Below are positions 1 through 6,972 of a stretch of DNA of 12,195 nucleotides, piece after piece. This DNA is from an uncultured Nitrospira sp. GTDB taxonomy: Bacteria; Nitrospirota; Nitrospiria; Nitrospirales; Nitrospiraceae. The notes under the pieces were generated by a model that was given only the letters and a program-made list of their open reading frames with translations, did not search any database and was not told the DNA's origin. Position 1 is the stretch's first letter, and each line of letters begins with the position of its first letter. A program made the position numbers and the translations under genes. The stretch lies in NCBI GenBank assembly GCA_946479785.1, contig CAMLHQ010000091.1:1-12195 (forward strand). The letters are read 5' to 3'.

Positions 1-847
1 CCGCCTCCGCCGTCGCAATGTTCCCCGCGATCAAGTCCAAATTCGGATGCTGTTTTTTGATCATCTTGACCGTATCGATCACCGCCTGTGAGTGGCCGTG
101 TGCCGTGTCTACCACAACGAGGTCGACGCCGGCTTTTTTCAGCTGCGCGACCCGATCTTCAGTATCCGGACCGACCCCGACGGCCGCGCCGACGCGGAGC
201 CGCCCGTGGGCATCTTTGCAGGCGTTCGGATACTTGATCCGTTTTTCGATGTCCTTAATGGTGATCAGGCCCTTGAGTTCACCATGCTTGTTCACGACCG
301 GTAACTTTTCGATGCGATGCTCGTGCAAAATCTCGCGCGCTTTTTCCAAACTGGTCCCTTCAGGCGCCGTGATCAGCCTGTCGCGCTTCATCACTTGCGA
401 GACTTTGAGATCCAACCGCGTTTCGAACCGAAGGTCCCGATTGGTCAGAATCCCGACGAGCTTCCCGCTCTTCGTGACGGGGATGCCGGAGATGCGGTAC
501 TTAGCCATCAATTGGTGGGCGTCGCGGATCGTTTCATCCGGCGAAATCGTGACGGGATCGAGAATCATTCCGCTCTCGGACTTTTTCACCCGGTCCACTT
601 CGGCCGCTTGATCCACCGGCGCAAGCACGCGATGGATGATCCCCAGCCCACCCTCGCGCGCCATAGCGATGGCCAAGCGGGACTCGGTCACGGTGTCCAT
701 GGCCGAACTGATGATAGGAATATTGATCTGGATGTTCCGCGTCAGCTGCGTGCGGAGATCGACTTCGCTGGGCAGAACGGAGGATTTCGCCGGCACGAGC
801 ACCACGTCGTCGTAGGTGAGTCCGAGGCGTGGCTCTTTCTCCAACAT
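1..847 (-). CDS. guaB: Inosine-5'-monophosphate dehydrogenase, N-terminal 282 residues (3' end outside window)
   Basis: IMP dehydrogenase oxidises IMP to XMP with NAD+, the committed step of GTP synthesis in the cytoplasm. I translated the minus strand from the ATG at 847. The protein opens with LGLTYDDVVLVPA and SSAMDTVTE, both typical of IMPDH. Two CBS modules occupy about residues 92-205 (for example ISGIPVTKSGKLVGILTNRD and IEKLPVVNKHGELKGLITIKD), inserted in the TIM barrel as in the family. VVVDTAHGHS (residues 244-253) holds the conserved Asp/His-Gly-His region, and AGNIAT follows. The usual length is about 490 residues, so the catalytic-Cys loop and the C-terminus lie beyond the left edge. 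The start is supported by AAGGAG nine bases upstream of the ATG. The gene follows the large propeller gene by 37 nt in the same direction, so co-transcription is possible, although a housekeeping guaB would be expected to have its own promoter. Identity is near certain. Confidence 0.97.
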   Translation of the reverse strand, partial: MLEKEPRLGLTYDDVVLVPAKSSVLPSEVDLRTQLTRNIQINIPIISSAMDTVTESRLAIAMAREGGLGIIHRVLAPVDQAAEVDRVKKSESGMILDPVTISPDETIRDAHQLMAKYRISGIPVTKSGKLVGILTNRDLRFETRLDLKVSQVMKRDRLITAPEGTSLEKAREILHEHRIEKLPVVNKHGELKGLITIKDIEKRIKYPNACKDAHGRLRVGAAVGVGPDTEDRVAQLKKAGVDLVVVDTAHGHSQAVIDTVKMIKKQHPNLDLIAGNIATAEA

Positions 848-884
848 CGGATACGACTCCTTGTCACGCGTGATCAGAGACGCG

Positions 885-3851
885 TTATGAGTTCGTGGAT
901 TGCGCCTTTTCAATCTCAGCCGCGGCTTCAGCTTCTTCCTGCAGCCGCTCGCCGCCTTCGTCGGCCGGCATAAACTGCTGCACGCGGGTGTTCCCACTGT
1001 CGACGACGAACACGCTGCCCTTGGCATCCACTGAGATACCGTAGGGGAAATTGAATTGACCGTCGCCGTTGCCGTATCCACCCCACTGGGTGATGAAATT
1101 GCCTTCCTTGTCGAACTTTTCGACTCGATGGTTGCCGGTGTCCGTGACGTACACGTCGCCCGCGCTGTCGAGAGCGATTCCCCATGGCGATCGCAACTGG
1201 CCGGCTTCCTGCGACAACGGACTGCTCGCGTGACCCGCCTCCGAACTGCCGCCCCACTTGGTCAGCAATTGCGGCAACACATTCGTGCTCGTATCGAATT
1301 TCTGGACACGATGGTTACCCATATCCACGACATAGACGGCGCCGTCCGACTGATCGACGGCGATGCCACGGGGGAAATAAAATTGGCCGTCGCCGTTACC
1401 GAAGCTGCCCCAGGACATGATGAACTCGCCGGTCATGTCGAACTTCTGCACGCGGAAGTTGGCGCTATCGACCACATAGACGTACCCGCGCACGCGATCC
1501 ACGGCGATGCCCCAGGGCGAGTTGAACTGCCCTTCGCCGTTGCCGCGCGAGCCGAACTTCATGAGGTACCCGCCCAGTTTGCCGTCGAACTTTTGGACGC
1601 GATGGTTGTTCGTGTCGACCACCCACACGTCACCCTTGCCGTCGCACGCGATGCCGGTCGGATTGTGGAAGTTGGCGTTAGCCGAGCCGAAGTTTCCCCA
1701 CAAAATGATGAAGTTGCCGGCATTGTCGAACTTTTGGATCCGGTTGTTGCCGTTATCGACGACGAACATCGAGCCTTGCTGGTCCACACAGAGACCGTAG
1801 ATCGGCGCCATGAACTCGCCGCCGTGCAACAGCGACGCGCCGCGGCCGGATCGTCCCCACTTCGACACGCAGAGATAGCCCGATGTGTTGACCAGAATGG
1901 TGGCACTCGCCGGCGTGGACACGTTCCCGCCGACATCTTTGAACCAGACAAAAATCGTTTTCTGGCCGTCGCCGGGAGAAAGGATGAAGGGAATCGTCGC
2001 GCCGAACTTCAGCGCCGGTGTCACCTCGACCCAGCCTGGCGACCCGGCCATCGGCGTCATGGGCGCTTCTGACACGTAATAGGCGCCGACGCCCGTGTCG
2101 ATGTCGTTGGCCGAAATCGTGACGACCACTTCAGGCGAATTCGTCATGAACGCGCCGTGATTCATGACGGCATAGGAATTCTGCGGTGCCGTAATGTCGA
2201 TGAGCACCGGCGTCGCCGTCACGACGGCCGATAATTCGCTTTCGACGTCGCCCTCGAATACCGCCGACACGGCATAGTAATAGGGCGTGTCGTTCGTCAA
2301 GCCGCTATGGGTAAAGGGATTCGTCACACCTTCAATCTTCGTTCCGCTTTGGCTCGTCAATGCGGGCGATGTGTTGAAGTAGAGGTTATACGAGATCGCC
2401 CCCGGCACCTCCAACCAGCTGAGGAAGGTTTCCGTATCGCCGGCTTTCACCGCCACGTTATTCGGAGGCGGGGTGGCGTTCGCCCCTTGCGACTTCGGCT
2501 TTTCTTCCTTGCCCCGATTGATCTCCTCGTCCGTCGGCACATATTTCAAGACGCGGTTGTTGCCGCTGTCGACGACGTAGACGCAGCCTTCTTTATCGAC
2601 CGTAATGCCGTACGGGAAGTTCAGCTGGCCTTCCGCCTTGCCGCGATTACCCCAGGCGCACAGGAAGGTTCCGTTCCCGTCGAATTTCTGAATGCGGTGG
2701 TTGCCGGTATCGACGACGTACACGTTGCCCAAGGCGTCGCAGGCAATACCCCAGGGCGCCTTGAATTGACCGGGACCCGCGCCTTCACGGCCCCACTTCG
2801 TCAAGAAGCTGCCGCGCGCATCGAATTTTTGGACACGGTTGTTGCCTTCATCGGCTACATAGATGTTGCCGACAAAATCGACCGCCACGCCGCGCGGGAA
2901 AAAGAATGCGCCATCGAAACTTCCGTCGCGTCCCCACTTCAAGAGCGGTGTGCCATCGGCTTTGAACTTTTGAATGCGCGAGTTGCTGGTATCGGATACG
3001 TAGAGATTGCCTTCGTGATCCGTGGCTAATCCCCAGGGCACATCGAACTTCCCCATATCGGCGCCGCGCCAGGCAAAGCCGAATTTTCCCCAGGCCTGCA
3101 TGACATTGCCGTCGAGATCGAATTTCTGCACACGGTTGTTGCCGCTGTCGGCGACATATAACGTATCGTTCACCCCCACCGCCAAACCCCGCGGGTAATA
3201 GAAATTGCCTTCTTGTGAGGACGGCTCGCCGCCCCAACGGGCGACGAATTGTCCCTTCTTGTCAAATTTTTGGATCGAATGATTGTCGGTGTCGGCTACG
3301 TAGAGATTGCCATCCTTATCCAGCGCAATCCCGGTCGGCGAGCTGAACTCCCCTTCGTCGACACCCTCTTGGCCGATGCACGTCGTCAAAAGATACGGCG
3401 ACGGAATCGTCATGACTTCTTGGGATTCGAGACTTTCCCCCTTCGGGGTCACGACCGTGACGACATAGTGGTAACACGTCCCATTCGCCAGATCGTCGTG
3501 AACGTACGGAGACTGCGCTCCTTCGAGGCAGGTGGCTTTATCTTTTTTCACGCCGATGACGGCTTTGAAATCGTCGGGGCCCGCGATCGGTCTGGTCAGT
3601 TCTGAAAACTTGATTTGGACGCCCTTGGTCGTCTGGAAGTAGAGGTTGTAGTACATGGCATCCGGAACCGGGTCCCATGTAACGGTGATTCGACCATTTC
3701 CGCATTTGGCTGCGACGTTGGCAGGAGCCGGGGGCAGTTCTTCTTCCTCGGCGATCGAATCGCCGGCGCCCCATTCGCCTTGCGTCCCTTCGACGGTCAA
3801 CGATGCACGATCGAACCGGAACATCTCGTCCAACAGCCATGCTTTGATCAT
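885..3851 (-). CDS. Large protein with two six-bladed NHL propellers and FN3/Ig-like linkers
   Basis: 988 residues. Domain order as read: short N-terminus; FN3-like domain about 40-150 (TVTWDPVPDAMYYNLYF); first NHL propeller about 155-438 with six repeats of the type GNLYVADTDNHSIQKFD...WG; charged linker; second FN3-like domain about 461-548 (AISYNLYFNTSP); Ig-like domain about 550-655 (ITAPQNSY...DVGGNVSTPAS); second propeller about 657-972, again six NHL repeats; short Glu-rich tail. NHL propellers are usually binding scaffolds and FN3/Ig modules spacers, so an adhesive or envelope role is an inference; no catalytic motif is evident. No signal peptide is visible at the N-terminus. A longer start is excluded by an in-frame TAA 18 nt upstream of the ATG, and AAGAGG sits eight bases before the ATG. 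Four cysteines (50, 108, 126, 158) lie in or next to the first FN3-like domain. Long open frames on the opposite strand are shadows of the repeats. Confidence 0.93.
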   Translation of the reverse strand: MIKAWLLDEMFRFDRASLTVEGTQGEWGAGDSIAEEEELPPAPANVAAKCGNGRITVTWDPVPDAMYYNLYFQTTKGVQIKFSELTRPIAGPDDFKAVIGVKKDKATCLEGAQSPYVHDDLANGTCYHYVVTVVTPKGESLESQEVMTIPSPYLLTTCIGQEGVDEGEFSSPTGIALDKDGNLYVADTDNHSIQKFDKKGQFVARWGGEPSSQEGNFYYPRGLAVGVNDTLYVADSGNNRVQKFDLDGNVMQAWGKFGFAWRGADMGKFDVPWGLATDHEGNLYVSDTSNSRIQKFKADGTPLLKWGRDGSFDGAFFFPRGVAVDFVGNIYVADEGNNRVQKFDARGSFLTKWGREGAGPGQFKAPWGIACDALGNVYVVDTGNHRIQKFDGNGTFLCAWGNRGKAEGQLNFPYGITVDKEGCVYVVDSGNNRVLKYVPTDEEINRGKEEKPKSQGANATPPPNNVAVKAGDTETFLSWLEVPGAISYNLYFNTSPALTSQSGTKIEGVTNPFTHSGLTNDTPYYYAVSAVFEGDVESELSAVVTATPVLIDITAPQNSYAVMNHGAFMTNSPEVVVTISANDIDTGVGAYYVSEAPMTPMAGSPGWVEVTPALKFGATIPFILSPGDGQKTIFVWFKDVGGNVSTPASATILVNTSGYLCVSKWGRSGRGASLLHGGEFMAPIYGLCVDQQGSMFVVDNGNNRIQKFDNAGNFIILWGNFGSANANFHNPTGIACDGKGDVWVVDTNNHRVQKFDGKLGGYLMKFGSRGNGEGQFNSPWGIAVDRVRGYVYVVDSANFRVQKFDMTGEFIMSWGSFGNGDGQFYFPRGIAVDQSDGAVYVVDMGNHRVQKFDTSTNVLPQLLTKWGGSSEAGHASSPLSQEAGQLRSPWGIALDSAGDVYVTDTGNHRVEKFDKEGNFITQWGGYGNGDGQFNFPYGISVDAKGSVFVVDSGNTRVQQFMPADEGGERLQEEAEAAAEIEKAQSTNS
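936..1883 (-). repeat. Second NHL-repeat array (six blades) within the propeller protein
   Basis: Six tandem coding repeats of about 45-60 codons each, covering protein residues of about 657-972. Each has the pattern P-x-GIAVD...VYVVD(S/T)GNxRVQKFD...WG. The fourth blade carries an insertion (around residues SSEAGHASSPLSQEAGQ) that lengthens the loop between blades. The strand CVSKWG before blade 1 can complete the last blade, which is the usual ring closure in propellers. Confidence 0.88.
2538..3389 (-). repeat. First NHL-repeat array (six blades) within the propeller protein
   Basis: Six tandem coding repeats covering protein residues of about 155-438, with the NHL core (N-x-R-V/I-Q-K-F) in nearly every copy. 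The last blade ends NNRVLKYVPTDEE and lacks the following W-G strand. A W-less strand at residues 155-160 (LTTCIG) before blade 1 probably closes the ring. At DNA level the copies are diverged, so they are protein repeats and not recent duplications. Confidence 0.88.
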
Positions 3852-3927
3852 AGGTGGTGCCTCTTGTTACTCAATAGGTGACAACCAAGAACCTAGCGTC
3901 TTTCAATGACTTAGATCGGGATTGGGG

Positions 3928-3957
3928 AGTCTAACAAAGGGGCGGAAAGAGAGTCAA
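3928..3957 (-). promoter_or_regulatory. Candidate sigma-70 promoter of the NHL-propeller gene
   Basis: Read on the minus strand, TTGACT (3957-3952) and TAGACT (3933-3928) are separated by 18 nt. They match the -35 consensus at 5 of 6 and the -10 consensus at 4 of 6. Transcription from here would give a leader of roughly 70 nt before the ATG at 3851. Position and orientation fit the gene, but the call rests on consensus matching alone. Confidence 0.42.
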
Positions 3958-3997
3958 GGCACGGTGATACCCGTTTCCATGTTGGTTCCTTGCTCCC

Positions 3998-4051
3998 GGA
4001 GCGCGCACCAAGAACAATTGAACATTAGCGATTACGGGCGGTGCTCGCTCC
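3998..4051. repeat. Inverted repeat in the gap between scpB and the propeller gene
   Basis: GGAGCGCGCACC (3998-4009) and GGTGCTCGCTCC (4040-4051) are inverted copies matching at 11 of 12 positions around a 30-nt loop. It sits 65 nt beyond the scpB stop and upstream of the propeller promoter. There is no T-run beside it, so it is not a standard intrinsic terminator. GCTCC-C-GGAGC overlapping the left arm gives an alternative small hairpin. The rest of the 264-nt gap (3852-4115) shows no gene or tRNA that I can recognise. Confidence 0.4.
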
Positions 4052-4115
4052 ATGGACGCAGTAGAACCCACAATGGAGACGGGCTAGGAAGAAGTATGGG
4101 GTGACTGCAGTTGTC

Positions 4116-4910
4116 TTATGACACCAGCAGAGTATCGCCCTCATCGGCAGCCAGCACCGGCGAGTCGATGAATGTTTGAGACTCGGTATCCATGGTAGCT
4201 GGCTCCTCGACCACCGTGCAATCCTCGATCGGTAGAAGCGCTTGCTCAGCCTCACCGAGTTCTTTGAATTCGCGCAGCGGCGGAAGCTGTGCGATGTCCT
4301 GGAGCCCAAAATGTTCGAGGAAGAATTTGGTGGTGCCATACATGATCGGACGGCCCGGCACTTCCTTGCGCCCGACGATGCGGACTAATTTTCGTTCTAA
4401 CAGCGTCCGCAACACACCGGACGTTTCGACGCCGCGAATCTCTTCGATTTCAGCCCGCACGAGCGGCTGCTTATAGGCAATGATGGCCAGTGATTCGAGC
4501 GCGGAGCGAGACAGTTTTTGCACGGCCTTGGCCTTGTCCAATCGCTTCAGCCAGGGGGCATAGTCCGGCTTAGTCACGAGGCGATAGCCGCCGGCCAGCT
4601 TGACCAGCTGGATGCCGCGGCCATCCTGGGCAAGCTGCTGAGAAAATAAGTTGAGCGACTGTTCGACTTCCGATTTCGAGACTGCTCCGATGACGGTCGC
4701 CAGCCGTGCCAGGGATAGAGGCTCGGCCGATACAAACAGGAGCGCTTCAAGAACCGCAACCAGCTCTCGTCCCTGTAGCGCATCATCTTGTGCCTGAACC
4801 GGCACAGCGCCGTTCCCATTCAGATCCTGGTCCGTCGCATGATTTCCCTCGGTTGCCGTCCGGTCCAGTCCTTGTGCTACGCTTGTCTCTTGCAGCTCCG
4901 TCGAGCTCAT
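4116..4910 (-). CDS. scpB: Segregation and condensation protein B
   Basis: ScpB is the winged-helix (kite) subunit that dimerises and binds the ScpA kleisin in the SMC-ScpAB condensin, which compacts and helps segregate the chromosome. The protein has 264 residues. The first winged helix begins LEALLFVSAEPLSLARLA (55-72). The second contains AYKQPLVRAEIEEIRGV (145-161) and VRIVGRKEVPGRPIMYGTT (176-194), the most diagnostic ScpB stretches. The family is usually about 180-220 residues; here there is an N-terminal Gln/Asp/Asn-rich extension of about 48 residues and an acidic C-terminal tail from about 226, both probably disordered. I chose the ATG at 4910 over the in-frame ATG at 4922: GGAGG lies five bases before 4910, whereas 4922 lacks a clear ribosome-binding site and would overlap scpA by 10 nt. 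The scpA stop is 2 nt upstream, so the genes are translationally coupled. Confidence 0.95.
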   Translation of the reverse strand: MSSTELQETSVAQGLDRTATEGNHATDQDLNGNGAVPVQAQDDALQGRELVAVLEALLFVSAEPLSLARLATVIGAVSKSEVEQSLNLFSQQLAQDGRGIQLVKLAGGYRLVTKPDYAPWLKRLDKAKAVQKLSRSALESLAIIAYKQPLVRAEIEEIRGVETSGVLRTLLERKLVRIVGRKEVPGRPIMYGTTKFFLEHFGLQDIAQLPPLREFKELGEAEQALLPIEDCTVVEEPATMDTESQTFIDSPVLAADEGDTLLVS

Positions 4911-4912
4911 GC

Positions 4913-5710
4913 TTACCTCCATTCCGAGTCATCCAATTCTGCCGGATCCGGCACCAGTGAAAAAGCACGCGACAGCAAGATCGGTCCAAAACCTTCCGCT
5001 TGGTAGACGCGGATCGTTCGCAGTCGGATGAGTTCCAGCAGCGCCAAAAACGTCACGATAATCACCATTCGATGGCAGGAAGATTCAAACAACGCCTCGA
5101 AGGCGATCGATTCCTGCTCTTCCAGCGCTTCTAAAATTACGTTCATCCGGTCACGAACGGTCAAATTATCGGGAATAATTTCCAGCAGTTTTTTGCCGGG
5201 GTTGCGGTTCAGAATTCCCTGCAACGCGTCGACAAGATCGAACAATCCAATATTGTCGAGCAGCGCCTCGTCTGATTCTGCGGTTTCTTCTTCAGGCACC
5301 GGCTGTCGGCTGTAGATCTCACGCCACATACGCTCCTGCGTATCCAGCTGTCGCGCCGCTTCTTTGAACGTCTTGTATTCCAGCAGCCGCCGGACGAGTT
5401 CCTCACGCGGATCGGGTCCGTCTTCTTCATCCTCCGCGGTCTCATCCACTGGAAGCAGCATTTTTGATTTGATCTGTAGCAAGGTGGCCGCCATGACGAG
5501 GAACTCGCCCGCCACGTTGAGATTCAGATCCTTCATCGCGTCGATATAGCCCAGATATTGCTGGGCGATCATTGCGATAGGAATGTCGTAAATATTGATC
5601 TCGTTCTTCTTGATAAGGTGCAGCAGAAGGTCGAGAGGCCCCTCGAAATTCTCGATGCGGACCTGATAAGGCAGTTCGGTCTGTTCGGTCCCGTCAGACT
5701 GGTTATCCAC
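4913..5710 (-). CDS. scpA: Segregation and condensation protein A (kleisin)
   Basis: ScpA is the kleisin that bridges the SMC heads and recruits a ScpB dimer in the bacterial condensin. The protein has 265 residues, close to the usual 240-270. The N-terminal SMC-neck-binding region is clear: YQVRIENFEGPLDLLLHLI (15-33), INIYDIPIAMIAQQYL (38-53) and EFLVMAATLLQIKSKMLL (69-86). An acidic linker follows (about 90-105). The C-terminal winged helix that contacts the other SMC cap is seen as VTFLALLELIRLRTIRVYQ (219-237). The start is GTG at 5710, which places the conserved FEGPLDLLL at the usual distance. The only Shine-Dalgarno-like sequence (AGGTGG) is 13 nt away, which is long. A TATAAA lies exactly 7 nt before the GTG, so a leaderless message is possible. 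scpB follows directly. SMC itself is not in the window. Confidence 0.96.
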   Translation of the reverse strand: MDNQSDGTEQTELPYQVRIENFEGPLDLLLHLIKKNEINIYDIPIAMIAQQYLGYIDAMKDLNLNVAGEFLVMAATLLQIKSKMLLPVDETAEDEEDGPDPREELVRRLLEYKTFKEAARQLDTQERMWREIYSRQPVPEEETAESDEALLDNIGLFDLVDALQGILNRNPGKKLLEIIPDNLTVRDRMNVILEALEEQESIAFEALFESSCHRMVIIVTFLALLELIRLRTIRVYQAEGFGPILLSRAFSLVPDPAELDDSEWR

Positions 5711-5717
5711 AAGGCGC

Positions 5718-5747
5718 TTTATACCACCTTTGGGGGACCCTGAGCAA
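5718..5747 (-). promoter_or_regulatory. Candidate promoter of scpAB, possibly giving a leaderless mRNA
   Basis: Minus-strand TATAAA (5723-5718) matches the -10 consensus at 5 of 6. A poor -35, TTGCTC (5747-5742), lies 18 nt upstream. Only seven bases separate the -10 from the GTG of scpA, so transcription would begin at or within a base or two of the start codon. Based on sequence pattern only. Confidence 0.35.
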
Positions 5748-5781
5748 GAGCCGGACTATTAGTTGTGGTTGAGAGGGCTCA

Positions 5782-6837
5782 TTACCTGAATCGAATCAGG
5801 TAGGCGATGAGAACGGCGCTGAACAACAGTAGGGAGAGAGTAATGGCATATTGAATCTGTGGATTCTCGATCCCGAGTATCTCGGGCTTTTGAGCCGATC
5901 GCTTGGCTCTCGCAAACTGCGGCCCCTTTTCAAAAAAAGCTTTGGAAAAATCTTCTCGAGCATTGAACATGGCGTCGTCGAAATCCGCAGTCGCGCGAAA
6001 CGTGGCGCGGCGAAAAAAAGCATCGCCATCGAACCGTGTGAACGTGAAAAATGCATCGCCATCAAACAAGGCTTCGGAAAAGTCCGCCAATCCGTTGAAC
6101 TGACTTCCGGAGAATCCGGTCCCCAACTTGAAATAGGTGCGCGAGAGATTTGCATCGCGATCGAACCGGACTTCAAGAAATTCCGCCAAGCCGCTGAATC
6201 CCGACTGCTGAAACGTCACGGGCCCGTGGAACTGCGACCGGTGAAATCGCGTGTGAGGCCCGAAGGCTGTTTTCTCGGCGGTCACCTCGCGAAGAAACCG
6301 CCCTTGCACAAAGTACCCTTCTCGCAAGAAAACCGCCGCAGACAATGTCACCGGCTGCGTGAAGACGGATCGCGACAGATCGACCATTTGCTCGAACGTC
6401 GTCCCGGCGAACGTGACGGGACCGATGAAGACCAGTGTGCCCTCAGGCGACCGATGTACGAGTGTGCCTTGGACAACCGAATTCACGATGGATAGCCCGC
6501 CGGCGACCACCCTGACTTCTTTGTCCTCCAGACTGGTGACGCCGTCAATCAGTGGCGGATTGGAGCTGACGGGCAACGTATCGAGCGCCAGCGTGCCGCG
6601 AATCACCACTCCTTCAAGATCGACAGCCTGTCCTTGCCTCAACGCTGCCAAGACCGCCGCGGCATCGATGGCGCGAGACTCCCGTTCGGTCTTCGTACAG
6701 CCTGTACTGAGATGGGTTTTGAATAGGCTTTGGGGAGCACTGCCATCGATCAGACACTCCGCCGCTGCTGAATCCACCAGCGGCCCACAGAGCAGAACTA
6801 GTCCGATCCACACTCCTCTTCGAACCTGTTTGAGCAT
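5782..6837 (-). CDS. Exported, membrane-anchored pentapeptide-repeat-like protein
   Basis: 351 residues. A signal peptide is visible at 1-26 (KQVRR, hydrophobic core GVWIGLVLLCGPL, cleavage after SAAA). A region at 27-140 has no motif I know. Residues of about 142-310 show a five-residue periodicity with Phe at the central position (VTFAGTTF, ADFSEALF, DAFFTFTRF, ATADFDDAMF), the Phe-rich form of the pentapeptide repeat that folds as a right-handed square beta-helix. A single transmembrane helix (about 329-348) and a short RFR tail end the protein, so the helix would face the periplasm or cell exterior, held by a C-terminal anchor. Its substrate or partner is unknown. The gene ends 71 nt upstream of scpA on the same strand but encodes nothing obviously related. 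The ATG at 6837 has only a weak AAGGG five bases upstream. It is divergent from the S16 peptidase gene. Confidence 0.88.
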   Translation of the reverse strand: MLKQVRRGVWIGLVLLCGPLVDSAAAECLIDGSAPQSLFKTHLSTGCTKTERESRAIDAAAVLAALRQGQAVDLEGVVIRGTLALDTLPVSSNPPLIDGVTSLEDKEVRVVAGGLSIVNSVVQGTLVHRSPEGTLVFIGPVTFAGTTFEQMVDLSRSVFTQPVTLSAAVFLREGYFVQGRFLREVTAEKTAFGPHTRFHRSQFHGPVTFQQSGFSGLAEFLEVRFDRDANLSRTYFKLGTGFSGSQFNGLADFSEALFDGDAFFTFTRFDGDAFFRRATFRATADFDDAMFNAREDFSKAFFEKGPQFARAKRSAQKPEILGIENPQIQYAITLSLLLFSAVLIAYLIRFR

Positions 6838-6844
6838 GACGGCC

Positions 6845-6873
6845 CTTATACGGAATGTCTGGATTCAAGGCAA
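6845..6873 (-). promoter_or_regulatory. Candidate promoter of the pentapeptide-repeat gene, possibly leaderless
   Basis: Minus-strand TTGCCT (6873-6868) and TATAAG (6850-6845) are separated by 17 nt; they match consensus at 4 and 5 of 6 positions. The -10 lies 7 nt before the ATG at 6837, the same spacing as at scpA, which would put the transcript start at the start codon. Pattern-based only. Confidence 0.35.
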
Positions 6874-6972
6874 GGCAGGAAATGCTCTCTTTCTTTACCC
6901 ATAACGCTGATTTGGTAAACTCCGGATTGTAAGAAACGCAATGAGACCATATCCACGAATTGGTGAATTGCC

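Noticed and set aside
866..885. ACGCGT...ACGCGT hairpin considered as a terminator for the propeller gene
   Set aside because: Only 6 bp, no T-run, and ACGCGT is self-complementary, so the two copies may be no more than a direct repeat.
317..973. 218-codon plus-strand frame over guaB
   Set aside because: guaB on the minus strand is unmistakable by motif; this frame is its antisense shadow.
1056..2072. 338-codon open frame on the plus strand
   Set aside because: It is antisense to the NHL repeats. Their regular codon pattern and GC-rich third positions keep the opposite frame open, and the translation has repeated Val/Ala/Asp-rich segments with no protein family character.
2307..3029. 240-codon open frame on the plus strand
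   Set aside because: Same cause: a shadow of the first NHL propeller.
3852..4115. Search for a tRNA or riboswitch in the scpB-propeller gap
   Set aside because: No cloverleaf, no TPsiC-like arm and no recognisable riboswitch core; only the promoter and inverted repeat already listed.
5851..6495. 214-codon plus-strand frame
   Set aside because: Antisense to the pentapeptide-repeat gene, whose signal peptide, repeats and membrane helix are all coherent on the minus strand.
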